The notes under the pieces: model-generated
Databases searched by the model: none
Seen by the model: only the letters and a program-made list of their open reading frames with translations
What the model was told of the DNA's origin: nothing
NCBI GenBank assembly: GCA_037355855.1
Contig: CM074765.1
Coordinates: 2,914,001 to 2,978,000 of the forward strand
Length of the DNA stretch: 64,000 nt
DNA from: Pseudo-nitzschia pungens
Taxonomy: Eukaryota > Bacillariophyta > Bacillariophyceae > Bacillariales > Bacillariaceae
Direction: 5' to 3'
Position numbers and translations under genes: made by a program
Part shown: piece after piece, positions 31,310 to 40,977 of the stretch
Position numbering within the stretch: position 1 is the first letter of the stretch
Layout of the letters: each line of letters begins with the position of its first letter

Positions 31310-34219
31310 TCAAAGGCTTGGAACGACTGTTGCATCTGGATGAAACTTGTAGAATTTCATTCCTTGGTTTATTTCCTGTGTCCTTGAGTCAATGGATGTT
31401 ACCATAGATAACAGTTCGTTTCCTTCGCAGGCTTCTTTTCTTTCCTCCAAAGCATCTGGGTACTCCTCGAAGTATATTTTTCGGGCAGTAACTAATGCTT
31501 CGAGGAGCTTATCCTTCTTATCATTCGCATTCACTTCACCAATGTCTAGGAAATCAAGCTCTTTGTCGTCCATGAAATTCTTTATTGAATTGATTTCATC
31601 TACAATCTCTCCTTTCTGAAACTTTCTGCCGAGACCTTTTAGCTCCTCGAAATCAACCGAAGTTGACTTGGTGAAATCTGTTGTGACGTCTTCTTCAAGC
31701 TGACCGGCATTTGATCGGAAGCAGTGCAATTTTGGATTGTTCCCTTTACAATATTCTTTAACCCGTCTTCCTGATTCAGTCCAAGACCCTAGAATGGCAG
31801 TCGAAATAGGTGTTTGCTTGGAAAGACTAATGAGATTTTCATTGTCGACTATATTTGGTGGACCCATTCCCCAAAGATTCAAACTTGCCGCATAATTGTA
31901 AGTCTTCACGTACACCTCTCCAAGAGTGTAACGTCTATGATTGTAATCAAGCGGATTCTCTGTCGATTCTTCATCAAACACCGTCCCGTGGTAACGATTC
32001 ATTGTCTTGTCCAATGTTGGAACCTCGGTCATAAACCTGGCGATCATACCTTTGAACATTTTTTTCCCATACATGTATCGAACGTCTCCAATGTGCTTTT
32101 CCATGCAGAGGTCTGATGGCATTAACTCCCCATTGGTTGTAACTTTTGTGAATAAATAGTGCTTGAAAATATTCTTCAGGCATGTACTTGCACACTCATA
32201 CCATTTCAGGAAATGCGTGTTCATATGTATGTACTTGGGTGCATTCGAAATTGCCTCCAATCGAACGAGGTACCGAAGACAAGTCAAATACTGTGGAATA
32301 TCTCCGTGATCTCCAGACCTTGAACAATCTCTCAACATAAGTATTACCGTAGTGAACTTCAAGTGGATCAGGAACATGAGGCAGATTGGATAATCTATAG
32401 CTCGTTGAATAATATGATCATTGATAGCTCTCGGCGATGATTCCATTGTAACGTTGTCACAGAGGTTTCGTATCATGGCAACTTTGTACTGAAAGAGCTC
32501 GTTGAAAATATCTTTTGGATCCGGGCATGCAAGCGCCCAATCTAGTCGTTGAGAAGATGTACGCCATCGACGATTGAAGGCAATGAATGCTTCCCTACTG
32601 TGTTTCCCATTAAGGTTTCGAAGCGAGTTTATCATCAGGTGAAAAGACATGGAAAACCACTCAACCTTTGCGAATCTCTGGTCTCCGTCACGTTCCATTT
32701 CCTCTCTTTTTCTAAGAAAAAGTTCCACTGGTCCGCCATCGGCGCAAATTGCGTATATCATACCTTGAAGAGTCTCGGTTTGGTTATTCTCTGGCGTCCA
32801 TCTATCACAGGTTCGAATCATTGCCTTGGTGAGCTGTGTCACAGTTTCTGTCTTCCCAAGATTCGAATGATACGGTGGTTGAATGCAAAGTCTGTTTCTC
32901 TGATAAAATGATAGTCTTGTAGAAAGCCCATTGGCAAGATCAACGGGCTTCATCCGATATGGATGAGTCGGTTCCTTCAGTGCGTTGCCAAGATTGAGAG
33001 GAACGGATCCTACACCATCGTAATCTTTGATTGCCTCAATCTTTCTACAAGCTTTTGGAGTTGGCAGATCTGCATTTTTGATTGCGTTGATCATCCTCAT
33101 TTCGTAGTTTGAGAAGGAACGCCAGTCGTCATCATTCACATCGAACACTCGACTGATCAGTTCATCTTCTCCTTCTTCTTCTTTTAATGTATCCCAATCC
33201 TTGCCATCGTTTTGTTCCCATTCAAAAGCTCCGTCGTGCTTGATATCTTCTTTGGAGTTATTCGAGAGAAGGAAATGAGTCCAGTGATCTTTCTCTGCAT
33301 GGCCAGTATAGTCAACATTATCACAAAGAGCCGATGTGAACCCACCGGAATCAAGCTTCAACCCTTCTTGAACATTCTCAATAGCAGCAATGCTATTCTG
33401 GTTGCGTTCCGTTGTCCTATGAGTTGATAGCCGTACCGACGATAGAAACTTCTGCAAAGTGGAAGACCCTGGAATTGTAGATACAAACCGACCAAGCATT
33501 ACCTGAAATGGAAATGTTTTGTAGTGATCGACAAGCCTCAGTACGATATCAACAATAACACCAGTTGCCAAAATCCTTCCCTTGACCTCGGGGTCAATTC
33601 TTGCGTCGTCCTTATCTGTCTCGATATCATGCTGTCCTGTGCATAACGCGTAGAAATATCTGGTGATCGGCCGTTGATCTTGAAATACGGATCTTTTCCA
33701 TTGGAGGGGATTCATCGAACGAGGATTTTCCCCGTTTGATTTACTTTGTGTTCCTGCAAGGAGATAGACACGCAGCTTGATAAGAATATCAATCATTTCT
33801 TCCTCGTCGCCCTTTTCGACGGCTCCGTTCTCCTGATGAAGCATCGCAACAATTGACTCCGGTGGATCAGCGTCGGCACTTTCCATGGATCGATTTATCA
33901 CAGCAACAAGCATTTTCCCCTTTTGTTCTTCCTTTGATAGTTTGTAGTTAAAGTAGCGAAAAGGGTCTTTCTCCATGATAATTTCATTCTCCTCTTCGTA
34001 TTCTTCATGGTCAACCTTTTCGTCACGATAAATATGATATGTTGAAAGCTCGAAACAGCCGGGGCATGACAGTTTTTCAAACCTTCTCTTTATGAGTAGT
34101 CCATTAACCATGCACCCGGGACAAATGGCATGCTGGCAGGGATGAATATGGAAAAGTTCTTCCTTCGTGAAAGTTTTGCAGCATGAGTCGCAACCAAGTC
34201 TATTCATTTTAAGCGACAT
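31310..34219 (-). CDS. RING-finger protein with DUF6589-like layout, candidate transposase
   Basis: 969 residues. The N terminus is a textbook RING-HC pattern: Cys10-x2-Cys13, Cys28-x-His30, Cys33-x2-Cys36, Cys52-x2-Cys55. RING fingers usually recruit E2 ubiquitin enzymes. The long remainder resembles DUF6589-type proteins, which are thought to be RNase H-fold transposases. The resembling blocks are the acidic block CDNVDY (Asp300), ADGGP (Asp494), then WFSMSFHLMINSL (His527), a helical region and YIHMNTHFLKWYECAS. These match only by order and spacing as I remember them. It is the best transposase candidate in the 13-kb element. Start at 34219 or the next Met four codons on. The stop is 61 bp from the convergent PH-like gene. 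Confidence 0.6.
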   Translation of the reverse strand: MSLKMNRLGCDSCCKTFTKEELFHIHPCQHAICPGCMVNGLLIKRRFEKLSCPGCFELSTYHIYRDEKVDHEEYEEENEIIMEKDPFRYFNYKLSKEEQKGKMLVAVINRSMESADADPPESIVAMLHQENGAVEKGDEEEMIDILIKLRVYLLAGTQSKSNGENPRSMNPLQWKRSVFQDQRPITRYFYALCTGQHDIETDKDDARIDPEVKGRILATGVIVDIVLRLVDHYKTFPFQVMLGRFVSTIPGSSTLQKFLSSVRLSTHRTTERNQNSIAAIENVQEGLKLDSGGFTSALCDNVDYTGHAEKDHWTHFLLSNNSKEDIKHDGAFEWEQNDGKDWDTLKEEEGEDELISRVFDVNDDDWRSFSNYEMRMINAIKNADLPTPKACRKIEAIKDYDGVGSVPLNLGNALKEPTHPYRMKPVDLANGLSTRLSFYQRNRLCIQPPYHSNLGKTETVTQLTKAMIRTCDRWTPENNQTETLQGMIYAICADGGPVELFLRKREEMERDGDQRFAKVEWFSMSFHLMINSLRNLNGKHSREAFIAFNRRWRTSSQRLDWALACPDPKDIFNELFQYKVAMIRNLCDNVTMESSPRAINDHIIQRAIDYPICLMFLIHLKFTTVILMLRDCSRSGDHGDIPQYLTCLRYLVRLEAISNAPKYIHMNTHFLKWYECASTCLKNIFKHYLFTKVTTNGELMPSDLCMEKHIGDVRYMYGKKMFKGMIARFMTEVPTLDKTMNRYHGTVFDEESTENPLDYNHRRYTLGEVYVKTYNYAASLNLWGMGPPNIVDNENLISLSKQTPISTAILGSWTESGRRVKEYCKGNNPKLHCFRSNAGQLEEDVTTDFTKSTSVDFEELKGLGRKFQKGEIVDEINSIKNFMDDKELDFLDIGEVNANDKKDKLLEALVTARKIYFEEYPDALEERKEACEGNELLSMVTSIDSRTQEINQGMKFYKFHPDATVVPSL

Positions 34220-34678
34220 CCGACATTATTGTGGTTGTTACGGTTCTCGTCACTGTCCGTGATGGAGCAGGGCATTGCTGTTTGTTCTCGTTGATTTCGT
34301 CATCATCACTAACATTTTTTACAAATTGCAGAACGCTTTGTGACAACAATCCCTATCATACCCGGGAAATTTGATTTCTGATCATTATTTGTATGTGTTG
34401 TCACCCATTGTCCCTTGTCACCCGGCTCGGAATGGGTATGTGTAAACGTTTGAGTGAATTTTTAACCTCGACACAAACAAAATTTGAACAAACTCCAGAG
34501 AAGTGGTATCTTATGTATGTTGCTCTCAAAGGTAATTACACTTATCGTACGTCTGGTACGAGTATTTTGTACACGATACGAGAGGAGATGGAAAAATTGT
34601 AGGATTTTCAAAGCTCACAGATTAATTTTGGCTAACGTCCTTTTAACGAATCTGCTTAATGTTATTACTAGTATTTTC
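34220..34678. other. Noncoding leader between the RING gene and the right TIR
   Basis: This is the presumed promoter region of the RING/DUF6589-like gene. Only short ORFs without features are present. Confidence 0.35.
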
Positions 34679-35092
34679 CTATGAATGCATACGAGGTTCA
34701 AGGTACATAGAACCCTGACACTTTTACGTACAGTACATTGCAAAGTACAGTACGTACGATCTTGCTAGACAGTTTTTGTCCCTCCCTGTGACAGGAGTGA
34801 CAACTTATTCAAGTGCGCAGTAAGGATTAAGATTACGGTAACCTTATCGTAAAATTACAGTTTTTGTCCCTCCCTGTGACAACTTATTCAAGCGCGCAGT
34901 ACCGTACTTGTACAGAGATTTTGTACACACCGGTACGTACAGTCCCGGTAAATGTTTGTACGTCCCCCTAGCCGCGGTGGCCTCCACCGCGGCTACGGTA
35001 GCCGCGGTGAAATGCGCCGCGGCTACCTAGCCGCGGTGGAATCCACCGCGGCTACCGTAGCCGCGGCGCATACGGCCTATGCAACTTCGGGA
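34679..35092 (-). repeat. Right terminal inverted repeat of the 13-kb element
   Basis: The inverted partner of the left end. It has seven CCGCGG sites at 34972-35066 and two copies of the subterminal unit in reverse (about 34771-34821 and 34858-34900). The outer copy is exact and the inner one has an 8-bp insertion. The inner limit shares GTGTCAGGGTT and CCTCGTAT with the left end. Small indels explain the length difference. Confidence 0.9.
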
Positions 35093-35096
35093 AGAT

Positions 35097-35619
35097 GCTG
35101 CTTAAAAGTCAATCGTCAACTCGTGCGATCACAAACTACAAAATTCCTGTTTCGGTATCTAATAAGTTACACTTAGAGCGTCGAGCGAGCCGAGATTTGA
35201 AATTACTGACAGTATCGTGCTTACTGCATTACTTATGTCGCTAATCCTTCTTGGACGGGTGGGTTGCACGCTTTTTGTCCGATCGGGTTTGCGTAACGTA
35301 CGGTAAGTTACGCACAATGGGTCTAGGGTTTACCGTACAAGTAAACTTACTGGTACCAGATGTTGAACGTAACCTTACCTGTTACTCGTACCGTATCACA
35401 CGAGGTTCGAAGGTAAGGTTACGGTACACGTCAAATTTCAAATTTCCTCTCCTCTCAGCTGGATACGATTACGTCGGCTACGTACCTGGTGGCCATTACG
35501 TAACTTTCTCGTCCCATCTCCCCTCCTGGTACCCCAGTTGTGTGGTAGCAAGTAGAAGAAATACTGTCGCGTACGGTAATCTTACGGAATGATTTTAATG
35601 AATACTTTACCATAAAATA
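35097..35619. other. Noncoding region between the 13-kb element and the kinase gene
   Basis: It has many GTAAGGTTA/TTACGGTA words (35300-35580). An ORF at 35251-35592 shows no domain and consists partly of these repeats, so it is not called. Confidence 0.4.
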
Positions 35620-37356
35620 TTGATTTTAACACAAAGTACTTCGGATTTTTATTCTTTGCATGTTCACGATGTCGGTGACAGCTTCGGACACAAACGAATA
35701 AGAATGAACGCGAGAGGAAACCAGACGAGAATGCACTTAATGAAAAGGCATTGGTATCGAACCACCTTGTTATTCTTGTCGGCATCGATACTGCAATCCA
35801 TGCTTAGGGTGGTGGATGTGCGAGTTGCAATCCTTCCTCTCGTTCCAGTTCGAGCAGAAAAGGCATATCCATTGGGATGTTCACATCGAGATCCAGCCTA
35901 TTACGATTATGAAAATTCGGTGTTCCCTCCCGTGCCAATGACAATCAATGAAGTTGGGATGATCACCAACGTTCCCATCAAGTCAAATGAAGATTATCTG
36001 TTGGTACGGCGTCTCGGAGCCGGAAAATTCAGCGATGTCTTTGAAGCAGTCGATGCTGAAATGGAACGGCGGCAAAGAATACTCTCTTCCCCGTCGTCGC
36101 TGATGTCGATGGGTTCTGTCAATAATAACAACAGCGACAATATACCAGCTGTTGAATCCATTCATCCGGAAACTTTAGTTGTTCTGAAATGTCTGAAACC
36201 CGTCGCGGAACGAAAAATCAAACGAGAATTGCTGGTCCTACGTCACGCATCCCGGTTGCCAAATCTAGCAAGGATTAAAGCAATTGTTCTACCAAAGGAC
36301 TATTATAGCAGCAACAAGAGAAACAACAACAAAAAGTATCAAATAAGATCCATGCCTACTCTTGTTTTGGAACATGGACACGGCGACTGGTTTTGCCATC
36401 CTATCAAACAGCAGAAACAAAGACTGCTACAGCAGCAACACCAACTAGTCAAGAATGGTTCAGTTACTCCTACCGGTGTGTCGGCGGCTAGCGCGCACCT
36501 TGAGTCGGAATCATACCTCACCGAATACGAAATCCGCTATTATCTCCTCCACTTGTTGGTGGCGCTCGATCACCTGCATTCCTGTGGAATCATGCACCGT
36601 GACGTCAAACCCAGGAACGTCTTGATCGATCGCAGCGCCACCACCCCAACATTTTCCAATGCAAAGGCTCGAACGCGAACGTCTTCTCCACTCATGCTGA
36701 TCGACCTGGGACTAGCAGATTTTTACCACCCAGGGACCCGATACAACGTTCGTGTAGCGTCTCGGCACTACAAGTCACCGGAACTACTACTGGGACCCTC
36801 CTTCGGCTATTACGACTACGCGATCGACCTATGGGGCGTGGGCTGTATTTTGGCTGGACTTTTGTTCAGGAAAGAACCATTTTTTAGGGGCAAAAACAAT
36901 CTGGACCAACTGGGCGTTATTATGCAGGTTTTGGGAACGACAGATTTGTTGCGTTGTGTGGGGGCTCACGAGCACGCAGCCTACGAACTTTTGCCCGGTG
37001 ACGTTCGGGGCCTGATTGAGAGTTACATGGCGCAGGGGAAATATATCCACAAGCGGTCGTGGGCCGACTTTCTTCCGGTCAAAAAAGGACAGGGGGATGA
37101 GCAGCAATCAGTATCGACTTCGACACCAGTGCCATCATCGACAACAGCGAAAGCAATATCACTGGGAGAGCACCAACAGCAAAAAATGCAACAGCTGACA
37201 CTCTTTGAAACGCAGGGAATAGATCTTCTTAACAAGTTGCTAGTATATGATGGTGATCAGCGCTGGACTGCTCGACAAGCAATGCACCACCCTTTTTTCG
37301 ACGAGGTTCGGCAGAAGGTGCTCGGAGAGGTCCGATTGGCAACCTCGACGGTTTGA
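35620..37356 (+). CDS. CK2-alpha-like Ser/Thr kinase with N-terminal signal anchor
   Basis: 578 residues counting from 35620. A hydrophobic stretch (TTLLFLSASILQSML) near residue 50 suggests a signal peptide or anchor; the start may be a later Met such as MHLMKRHWYR. The kinase domain runs from about residue 126 (LGAGKFSDVF) to 565. It has the VLK Lys, HRDVKPRNVLID (Asp328), DLG at 362 in place of DFG (CK2 has DWG), and VRVASRHYKSPELLL. The segment RKEPFFRGKNNLDQL and the C-terminal LLVYDGDQRWTARQAMHHPFF are typical of casein kinase 2 alpha. Insertions rich in Asn or Gln break the N-lobe. A lumenal or secreted CK2-like kinase would act on acidic Ser/Thr sites in the secretory path. Location is inference. 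Confidence 0.8.
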   Translation: MILTQSTSDFYSLHVHDVGDSFGHKRIRMNARGNQTRMHLMKRHWYRTTLLFLSASILQSMLRVVDVRVAILPLVPVRAEKAYPLGCSHRDPAYYDYENSVFPPVPMTINEVGMITNVPIKSNEDYLLVRRLGAGKFSDVFEAVDAEMERRQRILSSPSSLMSMGSVNNNNSDNIPAVESIHPETLVVLKCLKPVAERKIKRELLVLRHASRLPNLARIKAIVLPKDYYSSNKRNNNKKYQIRSMPTLVLEHGHGDWFCHPIKQQKQRLLQQQHQLVKNGSVTPTGVSAASAHLESESYLTEYEIRYYLLHLLVALDHLHSCGIMHRDVKPRNVLIDRSATTPTFSNAKARTRTSSPLMLIDLGLADFYHPGTRYNVRVASRHYKSPELLLGPSFGYYDYAIDLWGVGCILAGLLFRKEPFFRGKNNLDQLGVIMQVLGTTDLLRCVGAHEHAAYELLPGDVRGLIESYMAQGKYIHKRSWADFLPVKKGQGDEQQSVSTSTPVPSSTTAKAISLGEHQQQKMQQLTLFETQGIDLLNKLLVYDGDQRWTARQAMHHPFFDEVRQKVLGEVRLATSTV

Positions 37357-38212
37357 TGTATTGGAATTAATCGATCAATTGAATTATTATTGGTTGCATT
37401 ACGGGTTGCATTATGAGCTTTGAATTGAAAGGGCGATAATCGGATGACGAACTCCTAATACTAGGTGCCAGACAATTGTTGTTACCAGAACGGGGACGAC
37501 AACTCCATCAAAGATTCAATTGCTGAGAGTGTGTGCAATACGTTTTCGTGGAACATCGCGAACCAACGTGGTCAGAGGTGAAAGTATTTCCCTCAACAAG
37601 AAACAATGCTTGGACGCAGTCCGGCAGCAAATTGCAGTCGACGAAATAGATTTTCGTCTGCGTCTGTTGGAACAAAAATACTCTTTTCCATGCATTTTGT
37701 ATTGCATTCCTAGTCACCATGACACCCTTTCATCTCTTGATAGTGTCAACCGCAACGGTCATATCGATGCTCACTCCGTGGTTTGTCATTCCATCGAGCA
37801 ACCTATTGCCAGTCTCGTTTTTGACAATCATGTTTTGGAAGAATGCAATGTAGTCAGATTATTCTTTGATTGAATGATGGGAAAAGTTGTAACCTGCGGG
37901 GACCTCTGTGAGAGCTCGAAGGTTCAAATACGAGAAACGAAACTACGGATAACAGGCGCTGAAAAATTATTGTAAGTACTTCATATCTTTTATCAATTGA
38001 AGGTGTATACTTTGGTAATAGTTTTTACAAATATTATTTCAATGTATTACTGTGTAATACTTTTTTAGTTGTTGGTGAAGTTCACGTGTAGTACAAAGTG
38101 GAGTTACTTGCGTAATAAGAGACACTCCGTTTCATTACAGTTCTTTGGAGGAAATGAATCAATGTATGCCCTGGCCAAAGTGAAAACCAGCCGCATCACA
38201 ACATCTATCCAT
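37357..38212. other. Intergenic region with one doubtful small ORF
   Basis: An ORF at 37520-37873 (+, 117 codons) has no recognised domain and overlaps ORFs on the other strand. It could be a small gene, but nothing beyond length supports it. The rest is A/T-rich spacer. Confidence 0.35.
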
Positions 38213-39886
38213 TTATGCCAAGGTTCCTTCGCTCTCAATGAGAGGCTTCTTCTTGTCACCGCCAGATCCCTTGCTCATGAAGAATGCAGCGGCACCTCCA
38301 AGGACTGCAAGAACAACAACAATTCCGACAATGGCACCACCACTCATTCCACTCTCGGAGGCGGCCTTATCATAGTTGAAGAGTCCAGCGTTGTTGCCGT
38401 TGTAGGTAGTGTGAGGCTTGTACTTACTGTACTCGCCCTTCTTGTCATCGTATTCGGCGTTGGCAGCAGTGATCATGCCGGTGTAAACGGCGCAAGCAGC
38501 ACCCATGTCATCGACTTGTTCCTCGGTGAGCTCGAAGCTGTACCAGTCGTAGTTGTTGACGTAGTCATCTCCGGCCTGGTCATCGTTTCCTTCGGCGGCT
38601 TCATAACCACCACAGTCGTAAAGATCAACGGCAGCGTCTTCCTGGACAAGCTCTTTGCACCATTCGGCAGCTTCAGGTTCTTCTTCATCTTCCTCCTCTT
38701 CTTCCTCTTCCTCTTCTCCGTTTTGGGCCTTCTCCATTTGTTCATAGTAGTAATCGACTTCGTTGTACCAAACGACTTCAGGGTTGTAGCATTCAATTCC
38801 GTCATTGGTAAAAGTGAACTCAACAACGTCAGAGATCATGCTGTAGTACGTCTTGTCAGCATCTTGCATGATGTCGGCAAAGGCGAGTTTAGGAGTGTAC
38901 AAAGTACAATCTTCATCCAAGAAAAGACCAATTTCAAGACCGGTTCCTTCGGCATTACACATAAGGCCGGAGAAAATTTGGTAGTCGTCCATGAAGGCGT
39001 TGGTCTCAGCACATTCAGAGAATCCGTTCAACCATTCCATGGCGTCGTCAAGCTCAGCTTCAACGTATTCACCATCTTCATCGTAGTATCCGTTGGAGGT
39101 CTTTTCGTGGAAATCAAGACATTCGTAGTCAGCACACATTTGGCAATCAACGAATTTGAGAACTTGGTTGTTGGCGAGCTTTCGGCTCTTCAACTTGCGA
39201 GACTTCTTGGCCAAGCGGCGCTCTCCTTCATCTCCTTCTTCCGCTTCTTCTTCCTCTCCTTCCTCGCCCTCGTCTTCTTCTTCTTTTTCTTCTTCAGCTT
39301 CTTCTTCCTCTCCTTCCTCCTCCTCTTCTTCAGCGGCTTCTTCTTCCTCCTCCTCTTCTTCAGGTTCGTAACCTTCTGGATAGTATTCGGCACCTGTAGA
39401 CTTGGCATAGCAGTAGTCGTAGTTTTCTTCGCAGGCCTCGCAGTACTCCTGAACCTTGTTTGGTAGGTACTGAGAGATGGCTTGGAAGTAAGTACCAACT
39501 TCAGCGATGAAAGTCATCTTGTCTTCTTCTGCGTAGTAAGAGCAGTATTCAGTCTCACAAACGTTGAAAAGGATGTAGTCCTTGTCAGCAATCAAGTCAC
39601 CGTTGGCCGCCATTGCGATGAGGTTTTCGTCCTCCATGAGGTCATCGCTTTGGACGGTCATAGAAGTACAAGAGTTGAACTGGATGCTGTACTTTCCAGT
39701 GATCTCGAACGCTTCCTCCTCGTCGAGCTTACGCCTGGCGGCTTCGTTGTATGGTTTGGCACCACGCATCAACACCGACTTGTTAACCAAACCGGCCTTC
39801 ATCCGTCGGTTCAAGACAGCGGCATTGAGCTTGCGGCCTTCAGTCAAGCCTACAAGTCCTGTAAGAGCAATAGCAAGGAACTTCAT
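38213..39886 (-). CDS. Acidic single-pass membrane protein with signal peptide and R-x-L sites
   Basis: 557 residues. The signal peptide is residues 1-17 (MKFLAIALTGLVGLTEG). R-x-L sites follow (RRKL at 51-54, later ERRL and SRKL), as found in processed diatom cell-wall and silica-vesicle proteins. The lumenal part is very acidic, with long Glu runs at about 173-228 and 410-425, and has paired Cys motifs (YCEACEENYDYC, CQMCADYEC, NSCTS, FNVC). A transmembrane helix near 515-537 (GGAIVGIVVVLAVLGGAAAFF) is followed by a short tail KKKPLIESEGTLA. It looks like a type I membrane protein of the secretory path. A role in the silica deposition vesicle or cell surface is possible but not shown. The family is not named. 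Confidence 0.75.
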   Translation of the reverse strand: MKFLAIALTGLVGLTEGRKLNAAVLNRRMKAGLVNKSVLMRGAKPYNEAARRKLDEEEAFEITGKYSIQFNSCTSMTVQSDDLMEDENLIAMAANGDLIADKDYILFNVCETEYCSYYAEEDKMTFIAEVGTYFQAISQYLPNKVQEYCEACEENYDYCYAKSTGAEYYPEGYEPEEEEEEEEAAEEEEEEGEEEEAEEEKEEEDEGEEGEEEEAEEGDEGERRLAKKSRKLKSRKLANNQVLKFVDCQMCADYECLDFHEKTSNGYYDEDGEYVEAELDDAMEWLNGFSECAETNAFMDDYQIFSGLMCNAEGTGLEIGLFLDEDCTLYTPKLAFADIMQDADKTYYSMISDVVEFTFTNDGIECYNPEVVWYNEVDYYYEQMEKAQNGEEEEEEEEEDEEEPEAAEWCKELVQEDAAVDLYDCGGYEAAEGNDDQAGDDYVNNYDWYSFELTEEQVDDMGAACAVYTGMITAANAEYDDKKGEYSKYKPHTTYNGNNAGLFNYDKAASESGMSGGAIVGIVVVLAVLGGAAAFFMSKGSGGDKKKPLIESEGTLA

Positions 39887-40977
39887 GGTGATCTTTTGAT
39901 TTCTGATAAAGATCTGATATTTCCTACAGAGTATATCTAATTTTATGTTCAGTAACCTTACTGAAGTACAGAGGTAACCGTTTGCTTCTTGGATTCAGAT
40001 AGAGATAGAAGGATTTGTCGTTGGTCAAACGCTAACGATCCCAACGGAGACGAGCTTGGTTGGAGATGAACGAGAGGAGTACACTATTATTTGAACGTGG
40101 TTTCCATTAGGATGAAGTCCAACGACTAACTTTTTCAGAGCCAACAATGCACCTCTCTTCCGAGTGCACCTCGCCGATCCGATATTGTAACGGCTTGAAA
40201 TACGCCAGCCACGCCAGAAATTTTACGTTTTCGTATAAGTGAATTGCGTTCGATTTCGTACGCAATTTTATATGTTTGAAAATGATGCAACAGCACGTGC
40301 AGTCGAACGGAGCAATGCGCGAGTGCAGTCGCTGAACGCATCAACGGTAAACACTCCAATCCAGAATAAAAATTTGAAGTGCGCGAGTTGGTGGTAACCT
40401 TACGCGTACCTTAATTACAGTGTGGCAATCTCACCCGATACACTTAAATTTTTTGCACAATAATGTACGTAATTACTTCGTAGATAACAGTAACCTTACG
40501 ATACAAGTAATTTTGAGACTGTTCGTACCATATGGTACGAACGGTAACCACGATTGGATTGAAATTCTCCGGACCGGTTCGAATGAATGAATCAACAATC
40601 AAAATCATCTCAACAACCAATCAATCAAGACCTCTTACTAGCATAAAAGGGGACCCTTAGGCCCCTCGGTGGCGATTTTCAAAATTTCTGTAATAGCTTC
40701 CCAGACCACCCCACCACAGAAGCAGTCTATAGAGAACCCTTGTAGTTTATGGTGTCAAAGGAGATTCTCTAATATCTATTCTAATTTTTTTTGTGATTTG
40801 AATGGTCATACTGATAAAAATAGGAATTTCTTTTATTTTTTGCAGAGTGGTGCATCATCTAACGTAATAGACTGGAACCAATTGAAACATTCTCTATTTT
40901 TTATTTATGCCTGATGAGAGTTTTTAAATAAGAAACAGTCATTCAAACAGCTGGGTGATATTCAAAAAATAGCTTCA
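39887..40977. other. Intergenic region with a perfect 22-bp palindrome
   Basis: No gene is supported. A perfect 22-bp palindrome centred on CATATG lies at 40521-40542 (half-site GTTCGTACCAT). GTAAGGTTA-type words occur at 40390-40510. Short ORFs lack features. Confidence 0.45.

Larger units (their letters stand above)
21867..35092. mobile_element. 13.2-kb TIR transposon-like element with Ulp1 and RING/DUF6589-like genes
   Basis: Both ends begin TCCCGAAGTTGCATAGGCC in inverted orientation and stay alignable for about 350-410 bp. A 4-bp AGAT flanks both sides (21863-21866 and 35093-35096) and is a candidate target-site duplication. Inside are five intronless ORFs: Ulp1-like (+), unknown basic (+), zinc-binding (-), PH-like? 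(+) and RING/DUF6589-like (-). No reverse transcriptase, polymerase B, packaging ATPase, tyrosine recombinase or retroviral-type integrase is seen. The most economical reading is a cut-and-paste DNA transposon whose transposase is the 969-residue protein. The near-identity of the ends suggests recent movement. The superfamily is not known to me. Confidence 0.85.

Noticed and set aside
21867..35092. Polinton/Maverick or virophage-like element
   Set aside because: Long TIRs and a cysteine protease fit, but no DNA polymerase B, packaging ATPase, capsid or retroviral-type integrase is present, and the protease is of Ulp1 rather than clear adenain type.
21867..35092. Starship- or Crypton-like element
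   Set aside because: No tyrosine recombinase motif (R...HxxR...Y) was seen in any of the five ORFs, and long TIRs are not expected.
38069..39466. 465-codon plus-strand ORF rich in Phe/Leu/Val
   Set aside because: It is the antisense shadow of the Glu-rich membrane protein gene; the GAA/GAG runs read as TTC/CTC on the other strand.
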